Shown piece after piece: positions 58,075-64,000 of a stretch of 64,000 bases of DNA. The DNA lies in the NCBI GenBank assembly GCA_958295735.1, contig OY282369.1:604161-668160 (forward strand), in the 5' to 3' direction. The stretch comes from an uncultured Candidatus Cenarchaeum sp. GTDB lineage: Archaea; Thermoproteota; Nitrososphaeria; Nitrososphaerales; Nitrosopumilaceae. The translations under genes were made by a program, and so were the position numbers. Each line of letters begins with the position of its first letter. The stretch's first letter is position 1. The notes under the pieces are model-generated. The model searched no databases, was not told the DNA's origin, and saw only the letters and a program-made list of their open reading frames with translations.

Positions 58075-58556
58075 CCGTCGAGCCCGGCCTTGAACAGGCC
58101 GCCCGCCGCTATTATCCTGGATATTATGTCCGAGAAGGGGCGTGTCGGGTAGCTCTTCCCCGCCGCGGCGATGGTGCCGGCCCCCGTGTCTATCTCCAGC
58201 TCGTCCCCGTCGGATATGGCCGCGTACGCCTCCCCGCCTATCTCCACGGGCAGCAGGAACGCGCCGTCCACGCAGTTGCGGTAGAATATCCGGGCGAACG
58301 AGAGCGCCGCCACCGCCCGTATGCCGGAGCGGGACAGGGCTATCGGCGCGTGCTCCCGGGACGAGCCGCACCCGAAGTTGCGGCCGGCCACTATTATGCT
58401 CCCCCCCGCCGCCGCCCTCTCGCGGAACCGCGGGTCGAGCCCCTCCATGGCGTGGCGGCCCAGCTCGTCGTAGTCGTGCACCTTGAGGTACGCGCCGGGT
58501 ATTATCACGTCGGTGTCGATGTTGTCCCGCTCGTACTTTATGGCGCGCCCCCTCAA
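58071..58556 (-). CDS. aconitase-family small subunit (archaeal LeuD/HacB type)
   Basis: 161-residue swivelling subunit of the short archaeal type: [33 protein letters not shown] and [20 protein letters not shown]. It pairs with the large subunit encoded just upstream. The substrate-selecting loop after DTDVIIPG reads AYLKV, which I cannot decode for certain; isopropylmalate or homoaconitate are both possible. The TTG at 58556 overlaps the large-subunit stop (TTGA). Confidence 0.88.
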   Translation of the reverse strand: MRGRAIKYERDNIDTDVIIPGAYLKVHDYDELGRHAMEGLDPRFRERAAAGGSIIVAGRNFGCGSSREHAPIALSRSGIRAVAALSFARIFYRNCVDGAFLLPVEIGGEAYAAISDGDELEIDTGAGTIAAAGKSYPTRPFSDIISRIIAAGGLFKAGLDG

Positions 58557-59842
58557 TCCAGGTCCCTCGGATCGGTTATGCGCCCCGTCACGGCCGAGGC
58601 GGCGGCCACCTGCGGCGAGGCCAGGTACGTCCGCGACTCGGGGTGGCCCATGCGCCCCGGAAAGTTGCGGTTCGTCGTGCTCACGCAGACCTCGCCCTTG
58701 GCGAGCACCCCCATGTGGGCCCCGCAGCAGGCGCCGCAGGTGGGGGGGCCCACCACGGCCCCGGCCGCCGCGAATATCCCGACCAGCCCCGACTCGACTG
58801 CCCTCCTGTATATGGACATGGCCGCCGGCAGCACCTCCGTGCGCACCTTCACGGTGCGGCCCTTGAGCACGCGGGCCGCCGCCTCGAGGTCGTGCATCTT
58901 GGCGCCCGTGCACGAGCCGATGTACGCCTTGTCCAGTTCCACGGACGAGGAGTCCCTGGCCGGCCCCACGTTGTCGGGCGAGAAGGGGCTGGCCACCATC
59001 GGCTCCAGCTCGGCCGCATCGTACTCGCGCGTGCTCTCGTACGAGGCGTCCCCGTCGCCGTACGCGGCGCCGGCCTCGGCCGCGCGCGCGGCCCCCGCCC
59101 CCGCCCGCTCCCCGATGTAGTCGAAGACCCTGCGGTCCGGCTCTATTATCCCGTTCTTGGCCCCCGCCTCGGTCGTCATGTTGGTCAGCGTGAGCCTCTC
59201 CTCGACGGGCATGCCGTACACGCCGTCCCCCGCGAACTGCATGGCCCCGTACGCGGCCCCGTCCGTGCCGATGTCGCCGAGTATGCGGAGTATGAGATCC
59301 TTGGCCATCACGTGGGCCGGCGGCGCGCCGCGCAGCACGAACAGCGCGGTGGGGGGCACCTTGAACCATATGCGCCCGTGCAGCAGGACGTACGCCACGT
59401 CGGTGTGGCCCAGCCCGCACGCGAACGCGCCGAGCGCGCCCGTCGTGTTGGTGTGCGAGTCGCCCCCCACGTAGACTTCCCCGGGCATCACCATGGCCTC
59501 CTCGTGCGAGAGCGTGTGGCATATGCCGTACTGGCCCATCCCGTACTTGAAGTGCCTCCCCACGCCGTACTTTTCGGCGAAGTCCTGCAGCTTTACGATG
59601 TTCTCGGCCGAGGCCTTTTCCGCGGACGGCACGAAGTGGTCCTCGGCGATCCAGACCCTCGACGGGTCCCACAGCCGCCCCGTGTCTATGCCCTGCTCCC
59701 GCAGCCGCTCGAAGACCTTGATGACCCCGGGGCCGGACACGTCGTGCACCATGGCCTTGTCCACCCCCGCCACCACCACGTCGCCCGGCTCCACGCGCTT
59801 CCTGCCGGACGCGCGCGCCAGTATGCGCTCGGTCACGTTCAC
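58553..59842 (-). CDS. aconitase-family large subunit (archaeal LeuC/HacA type)
   Basis: 429-residue 4Fe-4S dehydratase of the archaeal type: [40 protein letters not shown], and cysteines in [14 protein letters not shown] and [14 protein letters not shown]. The archaeal subgroup contains isopropylmalate isomerases and homoaconitases; thaumarchaea make lysine by an aminoadipate-type route that needs the latter, so this pair could be LysT/LysU-like. The GTG at 59842 lies 25 bases below TATA ATTTTAATC (rc about 59863-59871). It heads the operon. Confidence 0.9.
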   Translation of the reverse strand: MNVTERILARASGRKRVEPGDVVVAGVDKAMVHDVSGPGVIKVFERLREQGIDTGRLWDPSRVWIAEDHFVPSAEKASAENIVKLQDFAEKYGVGRHFKYGMGQYGICHTLSHEEAMVMPGEVYVGGDSHTNTTGALGAFACGLGHTDVAYVLLHGRIWFKVPPTALFVLRGAPPAHVMAKDLILRILGDIGTDGAAYGAMQFAGDGVYGMPVEERLTLTNMTTEAGAKNGIIEPDRRVFDYIGERAGAGAARAAEAGAAYGDGDASYESTREYDAAELEPMVASPFSPDNVGPARDSSSVELDKAYIGSCTGAKMHDLEAAARVLKGRTVKVRTEVLPAAMSIYRRAVESGLVGIFAAAGAVVGPPTCGACCGAHMGVLAKGEVCVSTTNRNFPGRMGHPESRTYLASPQVAAASAVTGRITDPRDLD

Positions 59843-59946
59843 GCGGGGCGGATGCGCGGTTCCGATTAAAATCTTCTTTTTCGGCGGGGGCGCCCCGCGG
59901 CTCCCCGGCCGGCAACAGTAAAAAGCGGACGGGCGGCGGGGGCGGC

Positions 59947-60765
59947 GTGCCCCTCACCGCCACGCCCGTCCCCGCCAGGAGGGAAAAGGAGAGGTTCGAC
60001 CTGTTCGCCGCCGTAGAGGCCGCGCTGCACGAGGCCGGCCTGCGCGCATCCGACGGCGACGTGCTGGTGCTGTCCAGCAAGTACGCCGCCGTCTCGCAGG
60101 GGCGCGTCCTGGACCTGGGCGGCGTCCGCGTCTCGCGCGCCGGCGCGGCCCTCGCCAGGAAGCACGGGATGAGCCCGCGGCTGGCCGAGGTCGTCCTGAG
60201 GGAGTCTGACCACATACTGGGCGGGATGGCCGGGTTCGTCATGGCGGCGGTGGGCGGGATGGTGGCGCCCAACGCGGGGATAGACCGGTCCAACTCCGGC
60301 GGCGCCGGCGCCGTAGTGCTGTACCCGGCGGAGCCGGACAGGCTCGCCGAGCGGGTGAGGAGGAAGGCCCTCGTGCGCTGGGGGGCCCGCATAGGCGTCA
60401 TAATATCGGACAGCAGGATCATGCCGGCCAGGGCGGGGACGGTCGGCGTGGCGGTCGCGTGCGCCGGCATCGAGCCCGTGGACGACATGAGGGCCTCCGC
60501 GGATCTGGACGGCAGGCCGCTGAAGGTCACGCGGCGGGCAACGGCCGACGGCCTGGCCACGGCCGCCAACCACGTCATGGGCGAGGGGGCCGAGTCGGTA
60601 CCCGTCTGCCTCGTGGGGGGGGCGGGGGGGGCCCTGGCAGGCCGCGGCGCGACGGCGGCCGAGGCCGCGATCCCCCACGACCAGTGCGTGTATTCCAGGG
60701 CGCTGGGCGGCCCGCGGGGGCGCGGGCGCCCCCGCGCGGGGGCGGCGCCGGCCGGACTGCTATAA
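59947..60765 (+). CDS. cofE: coenzyme F420:L-glutamate ligase CofE
   Basis: Adds glutamate to F420-0 with GTP. 272 residues with VLVLSSKYAAVSQGRVLDL, GFVMAAVGGMVAPNAGIDRS and GVIISDSRIMPARAGTVGVA, the family's metal/GTP-binding stretches. The GTG at 59947 lies 25 bases below a TATA-like CAGTAAAAAGC (59916-59926). Its tail (RALGGPRGRGRPRAG) is low complexity. The gene supports F420 use, in line with the DDN-like protein at 14691. Confidence 0.93.
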   Translation: MPLTATPVPARREKERFDLFAAVEAALHEAGLRASDGDVLVLSSKYAAVSQGRVLDLGGVRVSRAGAALARKHGMSPRLAEVVLRESDHILGGMAGFVMAAVGGMVAPNAGIDRSNSGGAGAVVLYPAEPDRLAERVRRKALVRWGARIGVIISDSRIMPARAGTVGVAVACAGIEPVDDMRASADLDGRPLKVTRRATADGLATAANHVMGEGAESVPVCLVGGAGGALAGRGATAAEAAIPHDQCVYSRALGGPRGRGRPRAGAAPAGLL

Positions 60766-60792
60766 ATAGAGCCGTCCGGGGCGCGGCGTACG

Positions 60793-61350
60793 ATGGAGTA
60801 CTTCACCAGGTACCCCAGGACGGTCGCGCTGTCCGGCGGCGGGGGGGAGAAGGAGAGCATACGGGTGGATGCGAGGGCCGGCGTGGAGCACCTGCACGTC
60901 GTGGTGAAGAGGAACGTGGACGAGCTGGTGAGGGTGTTCAGGAGCGAGGGGTTCACCAGCGTGAAGTTCGAGCACAAGAAGCCCTCCCAGATAGGCCACG
61001 GCCTGAACCTGAAGCTGAAAAAGCCGTGGGAGATGCACGTCAGGTTCGTCGAGATAAAGAAGGGCCTGGTGGCGATACAGGGCGAGGTCGAGGTGTCCAG
61101 GGACTACCTGCAGCACCTGTTCTGCCAGAACACGCCCGTGGTGTACGAGATAGAGGACCTGCTGAAGAGGCACGGCATAGCGTGCCGCATGTGGAACTCT
61201 CGCATAAGCCGGTACGTCCACTCCGTCGTGGACAACTACAGGATAAAGCTGGCCACCCCCAGCATGCCGGTCTTCGCGTGGAAGCCGATGGTCGCGTGCA
61301 TCGGGACGGTCGGCGCGCTGTACCTCTGGAAGTACGTCAACACGGTCTGA
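60793..61350 (+). CDS. hypothetical protein with a C-terminal membrane segment
   Basis: Not recognised. 185 residues: a soluble N-terminal domain with repeated beta/alpha segments (HLHVVVKRNVDELVRVFRSE, MHVRFVEIKKGLVAIQGEVE) and a single hydrophobic C-terminal helix (PMVACIGTVGALYLWKYV), so it is probably tail-anchored. ATG at 60793 lies 25 bases below a strong TATA box (GCTATAAATAG, 60759-60769). No operon partner. Confidence 0.75.
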   Translation: MEYFTRYPRTVALSGGGGEKESIRVDARAGVEHLHVVVKRNVDELVRVFRSEGFTSVKFEHKKPSQIGHGLNLKLKKPWEMHVRFVEIKKGLVAIQGEVEVSRDYLQHLFCQNTPVVYEIEDLLKRHGIACRMWNSRISRYVHSVVDNYRIKLATPSMPVFAWKPMVACIGTVGALYLWKYVNTV

Positions 61351-61405
61351 GGGCGGGGCCGCGCCTGCGATCAAGGTTTAATTACGAACCGCGGCCCTCC
61401 GCCGC

Positions 61406-61963
61406 GTGAGCGGGCAGCCGCGGGCCCTGGAGGCATCGATGAGGTCGTACGGCGTGTCCCCGTGGGAGCTTGAGGTGGCCTACGGCTACCTCAACGGCAG
61501 GTTCTCCGTGCGGCAGGAGGAGATGGGCGAGGGCGAGCCCGGGTTCGTCAGCGTGCTGGAGCTGGGGATCCCCCTGCCGTTCTCCATGGAGTTCTTCGAG
61601 TGGTTCGAGTTCCGCCGGTGGGAGAGGCTCAAGGCGCTGTTCCGGGAGATGAAGAGGCGGAGGGGCGGGGGCCGCGGCAGGGCGCTCATGGTGCGGGTGG
61701 ACTTCGGGGGCGAGCCGGCCGTCTCGTTCGTGGCCGACGCGGACGAGAAGCAGCTGTTCGACAACGCCGTCGAAAAGATCGACTTCGTGCTGGAGCTGCT
61801 GCCGTACCACCTGAGCCCGGACAGGCTGCCGGCGGGAGTCACCCGCGTGGTGTACCGGTACGACACGGGGGCGCGCAGGTGGAGGTTCGGGGAGGCGCTC
61901 GCGGGCGGCTGGCGGTTCGCGTTCTCGGGGGACGGCTGGAAGAGGGAGCGGGAAGGGGGCTGA
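61406..61963 (+). CDS. hypothetical protein (185 residues)
   Basis: Not recognised. Seen: PWELEVAYGYLNGRFSVRQE, an aromatic helix FSMEFFEWFEFRRWERLKAL, then VRVDFGGEPAVSFVADADEK and HLSPDRLPAGVTRVVYRYDT. No signal peptide or membrane segment. GTG at 61406 lies 25 bases below TATA GGTTTAATTACG (61374-61385). Ends immediately before the duplicated 3' end of the neighbouring oxidoreductase gene. Confidence 0.7.
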   Translation: MSGQPRALEASMRSYGVSPWELEVAYGYLNGRFSVRQEEMGEGEPGFVSVLELGIPLPFSMEFFEWFEFRRWERLKALFREMKRRRGGGRGRALMVRVDFGGEPAVSFVADADEKQLFDNAVEKIDFVLELLPYHLSPDRLPAGVTRVVYRYDTGARRWRFGEALAGGWRFAFSGDGWKREREGG

Positions 61964-62058
61964 CCGGCGGGGTCAGATCTCCAGCGAGCCCGGCTTGCCG
62001 GAGCGGATCCCCTCGGCCCCGTCCCCGAACTGGCCGGCGGGGTCAGATCTCCAGCGAG
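61961..62058. repeat. 70-bp duplication of the korB gene 3' end
   Basis: The stretch from CCGGCGGGGTCAGATCTCCA to GCGAG occurs at 61964 and 62034. The right copy is the true end of the oxidoreductase beta gene (TCA at 62043 is its stop); the left is a downstream duplicate carrying the same stop and last codons. Confidence 0.92.
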
Positions 62059-63029
62059 TCCAGCAGGGCCGAGACGTCGGTCGACGGCTCCGTCCCGGTC
62101 AGGCCGGGCCCCGCTATGCGCTGCGCGGCCGGCGGGTTCTCCGCATAGTTGGGTATCGCGTCCGTTATGCGCCCCTCGTACGGCGTTATGATCTCGTTCC
62201 TGTAGAATACCCCGGTGGGTATGCGGTCCCCCCATTCCAGCGACTTCACCAGCGCCTGGCTGAGCCTCGCGTTCACCTCGGACTCCTCGCTGAAGTGGAC
62301 CTCGGGGTCGTAGTCGGTGTCCTCCAGCTTGTATATGCGGGAGTGGCGCGCGGCGGCCTCGCGCTCGCCTTCCCCGCCCTGCTCCGGGCCGCAGCCGGCG
62401 CCGGCGTACCAGTCGCGCGTGTTGATGTCGTTGTACGTGGGGCACGGCTGGAGCACGTCCAGGAATGCCAGGCCGCGGTGCCGCACGGCCGCCACGATCA
62501 GGTCCTTGAGGTGCCGCACGTCGTAGGCGTAGCCCCTGGCCACGAACGTGAACCCGCTGGCCACCGCCAGGCCTATCGGGTTGACCGCGTAGTTCGTGTT
62601 GGGCGAGGGGAGCGACTTTGTCTTCTCGCCGAGCTTCAGCGTGGGCGAGGCCTGCCCCTTGGTTAGGCCGTACACGCCGTTGTCGAATATTATGTACGTC
62701 ATGTCGACGTTGCGGCGGCCGGCGGCCACGAAGTGCCCCGCGCCGATCCCCAGCCCGTCGCCGTCCCCCCCGGCCGCGAGCACCGTGAGCCCGGGGTTCG
62801 CCAGCTTGGCCCCCTGCGCGAAGGTCAGGACGCGGCCGTGCAGCGTGTGTATCCCGTACACGTTGACGAAGTGGGAGGTCTTTCCCGAGCAGCCTATCCC
62901 CGAGAACAGGACAGTCCGGTGCCGCGGCAGCCCCATCTCGGCCAGGGCCATCTGCATGGCGCTCACTATCCCAAAGTCGCCGCAGCCGGGGCACCAGTCG
63001 TTGTGCACCTGCGTCTTGTAGTCGGCCAG
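62043..63029 (-). CDS. 2-oxoacid:ferredoxin oxidoreductase beta subunit
   Basis: Thiamine-diphosphate subunit of a CoA-dependent 2-oxoacid oxidoreductase (2-oxoglutarate or pyruvate), reducing ferredoxin. Seen: [57 protein letters not shown] (ThDP/Mg site) and [19 protein letters not shown]. The first ordinary start is GTG at 63008, but the frame continues up to LADYKTQ with CTG at 63027-63029, one base after the alpha-subunit stop; homologues usually begin MADYKT-like, so I extend to that CTG as a possible non-standard start. Downstream of and coupled to the alpha gene. Confidence 0.9.
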   Translation of the reverse strand: MADYKTQVHNDWCPGCGDFGIVSAMQMALAEMGLPRHRTVLFSGIGCSGKTSHFVNVYGIHTLHGRVLTFAQGAKLANPGLTVLAAGGDGDGLGIGAGHFVAAGRRNVDMTYIIFDNGVYGLTKGQASPTLKLGEKTKSLPSPNTNYAVNPIGLAVASGFTFVARGYAYDVRHLKDLIVAAVRHRGLAFLDVLQPCPTYNDINTRDWYAGAGCGPEQGGEGEREAAARHSRIYKLEDTDYDPEVHFSEESEVNARLSQALVKSLEWGDRIPTGVFYRNEIITPYEGRITDAIPNYAENPPAAQRIAGPGLTGTEPSTDVSALLDSLEI

Positions 63030-63030
63030 C

Positions 63031-64000
63031 CTAGGCGCCGTGCACCAGCACCTCCCTCTTGCCCGCCTTGCCCGACACGATGCGGCGGAGCGCCCCTAGC
63101 AGCTCCGTGCAGGTGATGGCCCTCCCCGTGTACTTTGAGATGTAGTGGTCCGGATCCCTGCCGAGGCCCTGCCGCATGAGCGCCCCGAGCTGGCCGGTCT
63201 GGTTGGCCTCCACGTCTATTATGACGGAGGCATCCTCCAGCAGGGAGCCGAGCAGCGCGGCGGGGAACGGCCACAGCAGCTTCACCTGCACCAGCCCCAC
63301 ATCCACGCCGTCCTCCTCCTTCAGCATCGAAATGGCGTCCAGCGCGGGCCCCTTGGCCGAGCCCCAGCACACGACGGTGTGCCCGCGCACCCCGTACGAT
63401 GCGACCTGCTCTTCCTTGGGGACCTCCTCCAGTATCCGCCCCTCCTTCATGAGCCGCTTGTCCATCATCTCGGCGCGCACCACGGGATCCTCGGTGATGT
63501 GGCCGCGCTCGTCGCTCTCGTCGCCCGTGTTCCAGAATATGCCGTTCTCCAGCCCCAGGACGGAGCGCGGGGACACGCCGTCCTCCGCACGCGCGAACCG
63601 GCGGTAGCCCCCCTCCGTCGGCGGGACCTCGCGGAGCAGCTTGCCCCTCCGCACCGAGACCCTGGACGGATCGAAGCGCGGGCAGGTCGTCACCGAGCTT
63701 GCTATGAGCTTGTCCATCATGTGTATGACGGGCAGCTGGTACTTTTCGGCGTAGTTGAAGCACCTCCCCGTGTCGTAAAAGCTCTCCTCCACGTCGCCCG
63801 AGGCGTACACCATCCTCGGGAACTCGCCGTGCCCCGCGTGCACGGCGAACAGCAGGTCGTCCTGCCCGTGCCGCGTGGGGAGGCCGGTGGACGGGCCGCT
63901 CCTCTGGTAGAGCGTCACCACGAGCGGGACCTCGTTTATCCCCGCCCAGCCGAGCATCTCGGCCATGAGGGAGAACCCGGGGCCCGAGGTGCACGTGGCC
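63031..64000 (-). CDS. 2-oxoacid:ferredoxin oxidoreductase alpha subunit (C-terminal part; cut by window edge)
   Basis: Partner of the beta subunit; in these enzymes it carries the gamma/alpha fusion. The visible 322 codons read [20 protein letters not shown] at the right edge (family TSGPG motif) and on through [45 protein letters not shown] and [15 protein letters not shown]. The gene continues beyond the window. Substrate is most likely 2-oxoglutarate or pyruvate and not resolved by what is visible. Confidence 0.93.
   Translation of the reverse strand, partial: ATCTSGPGFSLMAEMLGWAGINEVPLVVTLYQRSGPSTGLPTRHGQDDLLFAVHAGHGEFPRMVYASGDVEESFYDTGRCFNYAEKYQLPVIHMMDKLIASSVTTCPRFDPSRVSVRRGKLLREVPPTEGGYRRFARAEDGVSPRSVLGLENGIFWNTGDESDERGHITEDPVVRAEMMDKRLMKEGRILEEVPKEEQVASYGVRGHTVVCWGSAKGPALDAISMLKEEDGVDVGLVQVKLLWPFPAALLGSLLEDASVIIDVEANQTGQLGALMRQGLGRDPDHYISKYTGRAITCTELLGALRRIVSGKAGKREVLVHGA

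Noticed and set aside
58074-60977. Long minus-strand frames covering leuC/leuD and cofE in other phases
   Set aside because: They join real genes in the wrong phase; the four short overlaps give the true order.

Overview
The window is a very GC-rich archaeal chromosome segment, most likely from a Nitrososphaeria (Thaumarchaeota) lineage. The archaeal call rests on a Rrp4/Rrp41/Rrp42 exosome with SBDS, L37Ae, Pcc1-like protein and prefoldin beta; L18e-L13-S9; RpoD without an Fe-S insertion; L10e; Nob1; an XPF nuclease; a tRNA-splicing endonuclease subunit; and CofE (coenzyme F420). Nearly every gene or operon start has a TATA-like box 24-28 bases upstream of an ATG, GTG or TTG, so most transcripts look leaderless, and I used this to choose starts. 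A thaumarchaeal, perhaps host-associated, affiliation is inferred from the HYR/NHL giant surface protein and a recurring C-terminal two-tryptophan motif; it is not proven.

Layout. 0-4.5 kb: phosphate uptake (pstA partial, pstC, a divergent AbrB/PhoU regulator, pstS) around a 71-bp tandem array. 4.6-11.8 kb: a 2,411-residue secreted NHL/HYR protein with homogenised 465-bp repeats. 12-19 kb: ABC exporter, PRC-barrel protein, F420-type nitroreductase-like protein, TPR protein, secreted protein, tRNA-Gly. 19-24 kb: antiporter, L10e, EndA-like subunit, orphan PLD-like domain. 24.5-28.3 kb: an accessory island with three small coiled-coil paralogues, a decayed fourth, and a restriction-modification pair whose methyltransferase is interrupted at an 11-G tract. 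28-36 kb: SIMPL protein, tRNA-Glu, PurE, then a stretch of microproteins (44, 58, 39 and 34 residues, three of them cysteine-containing) around a NikR-like regulator, then a large coiled-coil protein. 36-46 kb: cellulose-synthase-like glycosyltransferase, ferredoxin, tRNA-Arg, truncated Vsr, TPR protein, sulfurtransferase, NAD kinase, Nob1. 46-56 kb: XPF, prefoldin, Pcc1, L37Ae, exosome and SBDS; an IS481-like insertion; RpoD; L18e-L13-S9-nucleotidyltransferase. 56-64 kb: two complete isopropylmalate-isomerase-type enzymes in one overlapping operon, CofE, two unknown genes, and a 2-oxoacid:ferredoxin oxidoreductase (alpha subunit runs off the right edge).

Two kinds of repeat run through the spacers. 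Short tandem duplications with 52-71 bp periods sit repeatedly at gene 3' ends, often copying the stop codon. At least four dispersed 70-100 bp families (called A to D here, plus unit E) recur between genes; B and D have clear inverted termini and look like MITE- or REP-type elements. In-frame duplications of 33, 60 and 66 bp also enlarge the coiled-coil protein, EndA-like protein and L13, so the same process seems to shape both spacers and protein tails.
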